31,210 bases of DNA from a virus, in IMG/VR virus record IMGVR_UViG_3300042922_000397, positions 1 through 31,210 of that record, one strand, 5' to 3'. The position numbers were made by a program, and so were the translations under genes. Shown here one piece after another: positions 1 through 5,172 of the stretch. The first letter of the stretch is position 1. Every line of letters begins with the position of its first letter. Below the pieces are notes generated by a model. It was given only the letters and a program-made list of their open reading frames with translations, was not told the DNA's origin and did no database searches.

Positions 1-11
1 CTTTTTTGATG

Positions 12-31
12 TGACTACTTTTTGACTACTT
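12..31. repeat. Left copy of 20-base integrase arm-type repeat
   Basis: Two tandem TGACTACTT units (12-20 and 23-31) separated by TT. The same 20 bases recur exactly at 280-299, on the other side of the tRNA-derived core. A further inverted unit, TAGTAGTCA, lies at 117-125. Paired short repeats on both sides of a tyrosine-recombinase core are typical of arm-type integrase binding sites. The assignment is an inference from position and repetition. The rest of 1-160 holds no gene I can support. Confidence 0.6.
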
Positions 32-160
32 ATGATGAAGAAACTATAAGGAGGTATAAGGCGAAACACGGAGTCAAAACACCTACGAGGATAGAAGACA
101 CAAGGTCTTAATGCCGTAGTAGTCAGTAATTATAAGGCTTAACGGTTTTTTGAAATTTAA

Positions 161-219
161 GACTTAAAATCCGTCGGATGGAAACATCCGTACCGGTTCG
201 ATTCCGGTCCTCGGCACCA
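161..219 (+). other. Attachment-site core: 3' part of tRNA-Leu(UAA)
   Basis: Reads as the 3' portion of a class II tRNA: anticodon loop CTTAAAA (163-169, anticodon UAA), 3' anticodon stem TCCGT (170-174), a long variable-arm hairpin (GGATG/CATCC around 176-189), T-arm CCGGTTCGATTCCGG (193-207), acceptor 3' strand and an encoded CCA end (217-219). The 5' half is missing. The bases needed to complete the anticodon stem would be ACGGA, but only the last two (161-162) are present, and no D-arm or 5' acceptor strand lies upstream. It is therefore a tRNA fragment, not a working tRNA gene. Temperate phages commonly carry such a fragment so that the host tRNA is restored on integration. Confidence 0.85.
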
Positions 220-226
220 GTAAGAT

Positions 227-262
227 AAAGACTTCGCAGAATTTGCGAGGTCTTTATTTTTT
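227..262. terminator. Intrinsic terminator at the end of the integrase gene / attachment region
   Basis: A 12-bp stem (AAAGACTTCGCA with TGCGAGGTCTTT, one G-T wobble) and a 5-base loop, followed on the plus strand by an A and a run of T. It overlaps the integrase stop codon at 254-256. The T run favours plus-strand termination; the minus-strand side is only moderately U-rich, so use for the integrase transcript is less certain. Confidence 0.65.
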
Positions 263-1441
263 TATTGTCCGTCGGGTGTTGACTACTTTTTGACTACTTG
301 GTAATTTTTTTATTTCTCTTTTCTTTTCTGTACGTCGCTTTGAGAGTTTGGCCGCAATACCTTGTTGCATCTTTGCGGTGTTGTGAGTGTATCTGTCCAT
401 TGTAAAAGCGCTGGTGGCATGCCCAAGACGAACTTGCATAGCTTTAGGGTGTATACCTAGCTCGGCAAGAGTTGTGGCGTGGGTGTGTCTTATATCGTGG
501 AAGTGGAGCGTTTCGGGTAGGCCTAGCCGACGAATCACGTCTTTAAAATAGTTCGAAATATCGGAAGGTTCTTTTGGGCTCCCGTCTAGTTTCGGAAATA
601 CTAAATCGTATTTTGATTGATAGTGGATACCGAAATTTTTCTTATGCGCCTCTTGTTGCCGGCGGTGCTCTTTTAGGATCGCTATAATCTCCTTAGTAAC
701 AGGGATATCACGATAAGCTTTTGTACTTTTTAGTTGTTTAGTGATATGTGTACCAAGTTTCTTCGTTCTTTTTACTTGCTGTGAAACAGTAATTACCCGG
801 GTTTTAAAGTTTATGTTTTGCCAGGGAAGTCCAAGGAGCTCGCCGAGCCGCATTCCTGTATCCCAAGCCAATTCAAAAAGGGCGTGGCTTGCTGATTTTT
901 TTGTTTCAACGGTTAATCTTTTAAAGTCTTTATCTGATATAACCGGGCGATCCGATTGTTCTAGAGTTGGTTTCTTAACAGCAGTACAAGGATTTGCTAT
1001 TAACTTTCCGTCCATTATTGCTTGCTTTATTGCAGCATTTAACGTTACATAAATATATTGCACTCGGCGCTGGCTCAGTCCAGCGTCTTTTTTTGTTTTA
1101 AGCATTTTTCTGATGTTCTGGGGTGTTAGGTCATGAAGTTTGATTTGGCCTAATATGGGCTTAATGTGGAGCCTAGAGAGGGTTTCATATTCTTGTATTG
1201 AGGATTCTCTAAGCTCGTCCTCAGATTCGAGTATTTCAATCCACTCATCAAGCCATTCGGAGACGGTCAGGTCTTGATAATCGATGATGCCTTTTAATTT
1301 TCTTACTTCATCTTTTTTAGTTTCTAACTCCGCTGTCGATTTAGCATAGACGAATTTGTAAGTCGCCTCTCCATTTTCATCATAGCCGGTATGTACTTTA
1401 GCTTGATACCTACCATCTGCACGTTTCTTTTGTCTTGCCAT
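254..1441 (-). CDS. int: Phage tyrosine recombinase (integrase)
   Basis: Site-specific recombinase that would integrate and excise the phage at a tRNA-Leu gene. The 395 residues fall into three parts: an N-terminal AP2-like arm-binding domain (about 1-50), a SAM-like core-binding domain (about 57-155) and a catalytic domain (about 165-365). Catalytic residues can be read directly: Arg198 in TGMRLGE, a lysine near 238 in the KSTKAYRDIP hairpin, His315-x-x-Arg318 in HDIRH, His341 in LGHAT and the nucleophile Tyr351 in DRYTH. Length and motif order match the Tn916/phage integrase family. The ATG at 1441 follows an AAAGGA about 9 bases upstream. The 3' end of the gene contains the right-hand arm-type repeat (280-299), so the binding site is itself coding sequence. 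Confidence 0.97.
   Translation of the reverse strand: MARQKKRADGRYQAKVHTGYDENGEATYKFVYAKSTAELETKKDEVRKLKGIIDYQDLTVSEWLDEWIEILESEDELRESSIQEYETLSRLHIKPILGQIKLHDLTPQNIRKMLKTKKDAGLSQRRVQYIYVTLNAAIKQAIMDGKLIANPCTAVKKPTLEQSDRPVISDKDFKRLTVETKKSASHALFELAWDTGMRLGELLGLPWQNINFKTRVITVSQQVKRTKKLGTHITKQLKSTKAYRDIPVTKEIIAILKEHRRQQEAHKKNFGIHYQSKYDLVFPKLDGSPKEPSDISNYFKDVIRRLGLPETLHFHDIRHTHATTLAELGIHPKAMQVRLGHATSAFTMDRYTHNTAKMQQGIAAKLSKRRTEKKREIKKLPSSQKVVNTRRTIKK
280..299. repeat. Right copy of 20-base integrase arm-type repeat
   Basis: Exact copy of 12-31: two TGACTACTT units at 280-288 and 291-299. It lies inside the 3' end of the integrase gene, encoding part of the basic tail of the protein. With the left copy and the inverted unit at 117-125 it brackets the tRNA-derived core, as arm sites do in a phage attP. 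Confidence 0.6.
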
Positions 1442-1533
1442 TTAATCAAATCCTTTCTGAAATTTTTGCTGTGTACGGTTTGATTACCTCTGTGTCCAGT
1501 TCTTAAAGTCGTACACGGGCGCGTCGAAGCAGA

Positions 1534-1757
1534 GGTGTGTCCACGTGTCCGGTCTAAATTGCGCTGGACACACTACCGGACACACCCGCAAGTGAAGTAG
1601 TTGTAAGGCTTTGCTGGTTTATGTGTCTACTGTGTCTGTTAATCTCTATTAATTAATAAATTATAGATATATAGAGTAATAAGACCTACTATATACACCA
1701 TATACGCTATAATAGCGCACGCAAGAGAAAATAGCAGTCGGACACACAAACGGACAT
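1534..1757 (+). repeat. GTGTCC element, copy 1 (candidate origin or structured RNA)
   Basis: This fills most of the 325-base gap 1442-1766 between the integrase and the immA-like gene. It is a diverged direct copy of 17134-17360. Exact GTGTCC or GGACAC hexamers lie at 1537, 1545, 1566, 1578 and 1740, with degenerate ones at 1623, 1632 and 1752 and one more outside the element at 1492. An extended hairpin pairs 1534-1542 with 1578-1586 and 1545-1553 with 1563-1571. A small stem with a GTAA loop lies at 1599-1610 and another at 1705-1717. The centre (about 1639-1700) is very AT-rich. Comparing 1534-1571 with 17134-17171 by hand gives 34 of 38 identical bases, and TAGCGCACG-AAGAGAAAA (1713-1731) differs at one position. 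The element also covers the likely integrase promoter region. Function unknown. Confidence 0.8.
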
Positions 1758-1766
1758 GGCTCAGTT

Positions 1767-2243
1767 TTATAGTTCACCTCCTTTGATGGAACGTATGTTT
1801 GATCTAAGGGGTAAAAAATTTTTATAAGCGCTGTTTTTAAACAACTCAATTCGCAGAGTGGCTATTTGTAGGTTCACGCAGAAGTGCTCCGCTATTTCAC
1901 CAGGGCGATATAAACCGTCGTGTAGCACTTCAAGTAAATCTTCATCGGGGATTAAATAATTGGCTGCCCATCTGAGGGCTTTATACTCTGATTTATCAAT
2001 TGTCAGGCGATGGGCGTAATTGAAAAACTGCTTTGGTAAGCAGTCACCGACAGATGTGAAATGATGCCCTAATTCTTCTGCCATAATAGACCTTTCTTCT
2101 GAGAGGTGTTTTATCAAACTGCTTAAGCCGATAATAGGCGGGCGCTCGGTCTGACATATGTAAATTCCTTTTAGCGGCGGTTCCAAATGAAATTTTTCAA
2201 CAATTATCTTCTCGCTGTGAGCTAAGTTCAACATGTTTTCCAT
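1767..2243 (-). CDS. ImmA/IrrE-like metallopeptidase, variant active site
   Basis: Probable partner of the repressor encoded just upstream on the same strand. ImmA-type proteins cleave or inactivate their XRE repressor on induction. The 158-residue protein carries the family's zinc-motif region as MAEELGHHFTSVGD (about 54-67). The first histidine of canonical HExxH is Glu (Glu56-Glu57-Leu-Gly-His60). To my knowledge this AEELGHH form is common in Firmicute phage members. A KALRWAANYLIP segment follows (about residue 89), as in the family, then a winged-helix-like tail (PGEIAEHFCVNLQIATLRI). The ATG at 2243 follows a GAGGGAG about 10 bases upstream. The gap to the repressor stop is 12 bases, so the two are cotranscribed. 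The family call is confident; peptidase activity is not. Confidence 0.85.
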   Translation of the reverse strand: MENMLNLAHSEKIIVEKFHLEPPLKGIYICQTERPPIIGLSSLIKHLSEERSIMAEELGHHFTSVGDCLPKQFFNYAHRLTIDKSEYKALRWAANYLIPDEDLLEVLHDGLYRPGEIAEHFCVNLQIATLRIELFKNSAYKNFLPLRSNIRSIKGGEL

Positions 2244-2255
2244 CAGTTGACTCCC

Positions 2256-2942
2256 TCAATCGTACTTAACGCCGTGTTTTTCAAATATAAATTTTTTGAA
2301 GTCTTCGATTGATTTTCTTGCTTCTTCCGGCAGCTCACTGGAGGGATCATCAGTACGATGAGCGGCGATAGTTTGACAGTTCGGCAGTGGTTGCTCTGTT
2401 TCAGCAATTCGCTTAATTGCTTCCTTCTTTTCAGAAGGGAGTTTTTTTATTTTACGCGCGAGCTCTACTATTTCTTTGTCTTCAGTAAAAGGCTCGGCAA
2501 AATCTTCAGCCGCACTGCTGACCGGACCTTCGTAATTAGGGGGCTCTTGACGCGCGAGTGCAGACCTTAATGCTCCCGGTGGAAGATCAAGAGCTTCGGC
2601 AATCGGCGCCATCATTTCATAATCATAACCTCCGGGTTGTATATCATCGAGGCCCTCTAAATAGTTAAGAGAAATTTGAACTTTTTTCGACAGTTCAGCC
2701 ATTGTCATTCCAAGTTCACTAAGACGGCCCTCAATAATGTTAATTAAAGCTTCTCCTGTGAGGCGGTCAGTAGAAACATTTAGAGCATCTGCTAAATCTT
2801 CAAGAGTACTAAAACTAGGGTTGTATCTGTCGTTCTCCACATCGGCTAGATATGACCTCGATATGTTTGCCTTTGCCGCTAGATCTTTTTGGGTGATTTT
2901 CCGCTTTCTTCTAAGGCTCTTGATTTTTGAACCAAGTGACAT
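2256..2942 (-). CDS. XRE-family phage repressor with two HTH domains
   Basis: Likely CI-type repressor that maintains lysogeny by binding the operator repeats immediately upstream. From the ATG at 2942 it has 228 residues. The N-terminal HTH_3 domain reads KIKSLRRKRKITQKDLAAKA followed by NISRSYLADVENDRYNPS. A second, weaker HTH-like segment follows (MTMAELSKKVQISLNYLEGL). After that come a flexible acidic stretch and a C-terminal helical tail. I chose 2942 over the upstream TTG at 2960 because an AGGGGG ribosome-binding site lies between them at proper spacing. The promoter at 2987-3015 overlaps an operator repeat, indicating autoregulation. The ImmA-like gene follows in the same operon. Confidence 0.9.
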   Translation of the reverse strand: MSLGSKIKSLRRKRKITQKDLAAKANISRSYLADVENDRYNPSFSTLEDLADALNVSTDRLTGEALINIIEGRLSELGMTMAELSKKVQISLNYLEGLDDIQPGGYDYEMMAPIAEALDLPPGALRSALARQEPPNYEGPVSSAAEDFAEPFTEDKEIVELARKIKKLPSEKKEAIKRIAETEQPLPNCQTIAAHRTDDPSSELPEEARKSIEDFKKFIFEKHGVKYD

Positions 2943-2986
2943 TTTAAAACCCCCTGTCAAATGTCGTATATACCGACCTAAAGATT

Positions 2987-3015
2987 ATTATAGAATATGT
3001 TTGACGGTAATACAA
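2987..3015 (-). promoter_or_regulatory. Repressor promoter (leftward)
   Basis: On the minus strand, -35 TTGTAT (3010-3015) and -10 TATAAT (2987-2992) are separated by exactly 17 bases. The nearest minus-strand gene start is the repressor ATG at 2942. Operator-like repeat TGACGGTAATACAA (3002-3015) covers the -35 element and part of the spacer, so a bound repressor would block this promoter. Confidence 0.75.
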
Positions 3016-3142
3016 CTCATAAAATGACGGAAATACAAGTAATTTAAAGCAAAATGATGTATTAGCAAGTAATCTCTCGTTAATGCTCTTACAAGGTCTA
3101 AAATGCTTAATTTTGCGTTTTTACAAAATGACGGAAATACAA
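3002..3142. promoter_or_regulatory. Operator cluster of the lysogeny switch
   Basis: Four related 14-base repeats lie in the same direction between the divergent regulators: TGACGGTAATACAA at 3002-3015, TGACGGAAATACAA at 3025-3038, a weaker TGATGTATTAGCAA at 3055-3068 and TGACGGAAATACAA at 3129-3142. The first overlaps the leftward repressor promoter. The last lies just before the ribosome-binding site of the Cro-like gene, probably within the rightward promoter (two overlapping TACAAT hexamers at 3138-3148 are -10 candidates). They are probable binding sites for the XRE repressor and/or the Cro-like protein. Confidence 0.65.
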
Positions 3143-3166
3143 TACAATCAAATCGTGGAGGTGGTA

Positions 3167-3388
3167 ATGGTGACGGATGGGCAAGACAAAAAAGTAATCG
3201 GGGCAAAGGTCTTAGGAGCGAGGAAAGAAAAGGGGCTTACTCAATTGCAAGTCTCAGAAGTTTCGGGTTTGTCGCGAAGCTACATTGCGGACATCGAGAA
3301 AGGCAGATATATGCCAAGCGTCAATGCGCTGGTGGAACTCGCTAAATGTTTAGAACTAGATCTTTCCTTTTTGACCCTCAAAACATAG
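3167..3388 (+). CDS. Cro-like XRE-family regulator
   Basis: Small DNA-binding protein (73 residues), essentially a single HTH_3 domain: KVLGARKEKGLTQLQVSEVS, then GLSRSYIADIEKGRYMPS and an ALVELAKCLELDLSFL closing helix. It faces the repressor across the operator region and is the first gene of the rightward operon, the standard position for Cro or an early antirepressor. The reading frame is open from 3083, but GGAGGT at 3157-3162 selects the ATG at 3167 (or the adjacent GTG at 3170, which has better spacing). The recognition helix SRSYIADIEKGRYMPS closely resembles SRSYLADVENDRYNPS of the repressor, so both may read the same operators. Confidence 0.85.
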   Translation: MVTDGQDKKVIGAKVLGARKEKGLTQLQVSEVSGLSRSYIADIEKGRYMPSVNALVELAKCLELDLSFLTLKT

Positions 3389-3427
3389 CTGCACTTACTA
3401 AAAAATCGAAAAGGAGCGCTGTTCCGA

Positions 3428-3667
3428 ATGGCTGATGCTGTACCAGTTAATAAACTAGCTCTCACTCCGGAAGAAGCCGCAGCGCTTACACCTCTAGGTG
3501 AGGATAACATTCGCAGGCTATGTAGGTCAGATCCAACATTCCCCGCTTTTATGAATGGGAATAGGATAGTAATTCCTCAGAAGCCTTTTGAGGAGTGGCT
3601 GGCACGACAAGCTGAAAACCGAATCGGGTTTCCAGAGCTCACAAAGAGATCTACTAAAAGGAGGTGA
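3428..3667 (+). CDS. Excisionase-like HTH protein
   Basis: 79-residue basic protein with a MerR/AlpA-like winged-helix pattern: LTPEEAAALTPLGEDNIRRL (helix-turn-helix), then FPAFMNGNRIVIPQKPFEEW (the wing and following helix). This is the layout of HTH_17 excisionase and Cox-type proteins that bend DNA at attachment sites or act as regulators. It is preceded by AAAAGGAG at about 3411-3416 with a slightly long spacer. It sits after the Cro-like gene in the early operon, a usual place for a regulator or Xis. Without a cognate binding site shown, excisionase and transcription factor remain equally possible. Confidence 0.7.
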   Translation: MADAVPVNKLALTPEEAAALTPLGEDNIRRLCRSDPTFPAFMNGNRIVIPQKPFEEWLARQAENRIGFPELTKRSTKRR

Positions 3668-3672
3668 GAATC

Positions 3673-3822
3673 ATGATTGAGAGAGTAATCGTTATACCCG
3701 TTACTGAAGCGCCGCAAGTACAATCAGTTAGGACGAAGTTCCAAGCCGAAAAATCAAAGGTTGACTTCGTAGTGCCGGTAATATGTCTCATTGTCGTAGG
3801 CGCGTTCATGCTAGCGTTGTGA
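3673..3822 (+). CDS. Small predicted membrane protein (49 aa)
   Basis: Short ORF with a very strong ribosome-binding site (AAAGGAGGTGA ending about 7 bases before the ATG). The N-terminal 30 residues are polar and mixed-charge (MIERVIVIPVTEAPQVQSVR...). Residues 31-49 form one hydrophobic helix (FVVPVICLIVVGAFMLAL), so the protein is probably a C-terminally anchored membrane peptide. The stop overlaps the GTG of the next small ORF by four bases, pointing to coupled translation. I do not recognise the family; superinfection exclusion or a host-modulating role would fit the position but has no direct support. Confidence 0.65.
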   Translation: MIERVIVIPVTEAPQVQSVRTKFQAEKSKVDFVVPVICLIVVGAFMLAL

Positions 3823-3908
3823 GCTGCAAAACTTGCCCTAATAGAGACTTTTGTATCCCAGATGAGTGCCTAAAAGAAAAAAGCCGCTTCCACACGGAAA
3901 GCGACTAA
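3819..3908 (+). CDS. Tiny Cys-rich protein (29 aa)
   Basis: Begins with the GTG of a GTGA overlap with the preceding membrane-protein gene, so it would be translated by coupling; there is no separate ribosome-binding site. The 29 residues contain four cysteines arranged C-x2-C-x5-C-x4-C (SCKTCPNRDFCIPDEC), which could form a small zinc knuckle, followed by a charged tail. Not recognised. The even cysteine spacing and the overlap favour a real gene, but its size and the hairpin running through its 3' end (3883-3905) leave doubt. Confidence 0.45.
   Translation: MSCKTCPNRDFCIPDECLKEKSRFHTESD
3875..3905 (-). terminator. Minus-strand terminator-like hairpin
   Basis: On the minus strand this reads GTCGCTTTCC, loop GTGT, GGAAGCGGC, then six T, a C and four T. 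The stem has one G-T wobble and one bulged base; on the plus strand the wobble becomes a C-A mismatch and no T run follows. It therefore looks like a leftward terminator, yet no minus-strand gene that I can support lies to its right. It overlaps the tiny Cys-rich ORF. Confidence 0.4.
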
Positions 3909-3956
3909 CAAAAAATCTCAACTTCATTCTATAACGCAAAAGGGTAGGTGTCAATT

Positions 3957-4112
3957 ATGGCCAGTGATTTGGGCGAAGAAATACCCACTGAATTCCTGGC
4001 TGAAGCAATTCAATACTGTCAGATCCGCCATGCAGAAACGCAAGAGCAATCGTATGTAAAAGTCGCTGAAATACTCCAAGGAACCATTGATCAAAGAGGC
4101 AGCAGTAAGTGA
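3957..4112 (+). CDS. Small hypothetical protein (51 aa)
   Basis: Acidic, helical-looking protein of 51 residues (MASDLGEEIPTEFLAEAIQY...), with no membrane segment and one cysteine. A purine-rich GGGTAGGTG stretch lies upstream of the ATG, a moderate ribosome-binding site. It is followed directly by a T run and a 90-base gap with no gene before the TTG start at 4203. I do not recognise it; position in the early operon between regulators and replication genes suggests a small regulatory or anti-host protein, which is only a guess from context. Confidence 0.5.
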   Translation: MASDLGEEIPTEFLAEAIQYCQIRHAETQEQSYVKVAEILQGTIDQRGSSK

Positions 4113-4202
4113 TTTTTTTATTGAGTTGTGAAAAGAACAGAACTTCCCATTTTATGATATGCACATTAGCAAAAATTTATACATGAAAGGGTGAAATAAA
4201 AA

Positions 4203-4706
4203 TTGGCTAAAAAGCGCGGACCTAAAATTCCAAAACCTCCAGCTGGCCCTAAGTTCGAAAATGCCCTTGAAGCAGTTTTAACCTTGGCTGCCCGATTGAT
4301 TGACGAAAATCACGGCAGACTTGCTGAAGCTAAAATCTCGTACATCATGCGTAACGGCACTTGGAAGAAGAAAGGCGAGATTGTTGACGCTGATGTATCA
4401 GTAATCTCAGGTCCTAATCGTTTTGAGATGGACAAGCATTTCCGGATTCTAATTAATGCTGACTTGTGGGCCAGTGCTGACGATAAGCTTAAGGCCTACA
4501 TACTCGACAAGCAGTTAAGCCGCTGCGTGAAAGAAGAAACCGCTAACGGTGACGTGAAATGGTCCACCCGGGATTATTACCTAAAGGAATTCCCTTCTCT
4601 AATTGAAAGACACGGCTTGATTACTGCTGAGCTGCAGCAGTTTGACCGGGTTATGAAACAAACATCCGCGTCAGTTGAAGAAGAGCCTAACGAGTTTTTA
4701 GATTAA
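4203..4706 (+). CDS. PhageMetallopep-family protein with a degenerate zinc site
   Basis: Matches from memory the putative phage metallopeptidase family (PhageMetallopep, PF18894) over most of its 167 residues. Recognisable segments are a KISYIMRNGTWKKKGEI core, ILINADLWASADDKLKAYIL before the active-site helix, and the closing FPSLIERHGLITAEL. Where the family has an HELCH-type zinc motif (…VDHELCHC), this protein reads LDKQLSRC (about 100-107). Both histidines and the glutamate are replaced by Lys, Arg and Gln. It should not bind catalytic zinc or cleave peptides by the usual mechanism, so it is better regarded as a non-catalytic paralogue. TTG start at 4203, with AAAGGG about 11 bases upstream. 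First gene of the replication operon. Confidence 0.75.
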   Translation: MAKKRGPKIPKPPAGPKFENALEAVLTLAARLIDENHGRLAEAKISYIMRNGTWKKKGEIVDADVSVISGPNRFEMDKHFRILINADLWASADDKLKAYILDKQLSRCVKEETANGDVKWSTRDYYLKEFPSLIERHGLITAELQQFDRVMKQTSASVEEEPNEFLD

Positions 4707-4731
4707 ATACGTATTTGGAGGAGTTTGAACT

Positions 4732-5172
4732 ATGGATATCAATGTAAACGTGACGATCAATGCCCCAGTGATAGAAGGTCTTTTACAATCTTTCATTGCC
4801 TCATGGAATGGCCCTGTAGCCGATGCTAAGGACGCTAAGGCGGCTGAAGAAGTTAAGCCAACAACTACTACCCGGACAAGAAAGGAAAAGGCTACAGCTG
4901 CAGCAGAGCCGACTGAAGTTGTAGCTGCGAAAGAGGAAGCGGCTGCTGCAGCTGCGCCTGCTAAGTCCGAAGAAAAACCAGATGAAACAAAGCCTGTTGA
5001 AAGCAAACCCGTTGTCACTCTTGAAGCTGTACGCGAAAAATTAACTGCAATATCCCGCGCTGGTAAAAAGACCGAAGTAAAAGAGCTGATTACTTCTTTC
5101 GGTGCTGAAAAGCTGACGGATATTCCGGAAGATAAATATGCCGAAGTACTTGAAGCAGCAGAGGCGCTATAA
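4732..5172 (+). CDS. Hypothetical protein with Ala/Glu-rich linker
   Basis: 146 residues in three parts. A short hydrophobic N-terminal segment (MDINVNVTINAPVIEGLLQS) comes first. A low-complexity stretch of about 60 residues rich in Ala, Glu, Lys and Thr (about 32-92), surely disordered, follows. The compact C-terminal module (about 95-146) begins TLEAVREKLTAISRAGKKTE and ends IPEDKYAEVLEAAEAL. That C-terminal module recurs in phage replication-region proteins as far as I recall, but I cannot name it. GGAGGAG lies about 8 bases before the ATG, and the stop overlaps the next start (TAATG), implying cotranslation with the DUF2800 nuclease. Role unknown; a tether or replication accessory would fit. 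Confidence 0.6.
   Translation: MDINVNVTINAPVIEGLLQSFIASWNGPVADAKDAKAAEEVKPTTTTRTRKEKATAAAEPTEVVAAKEEAAAAAAPAKSEEKPDETKPVESKPVVTLEAVREKLTAISRAGKKTEVKELITSFGAEKLTDIPEDKYAEVLEAAEAL

Noticed and set aside
161-219. A complete tRNA-Leu gene
   Set aside because: The 5' acceptor strand, D-arm and the first three bases of the anticodon stem are absent upstream, so only the 3' fragment is present.
1661-1849. 62-residue minus-strand open frame over the GTGTCC element
   Set aside because: It overlaps the immA-like gene in another frame and runs through the noncoding repeat and AT-rich core; no ribosome-binding site and no counterpart in copy 2.
3955-4164. 69-residue minus-strand frame as the source of the unexplained leftward terminator
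   Set aside because: It would need a GTG start with no ribosome-binding site and is opposite a plus-strand ORF with a moderate one; no family resemblance.
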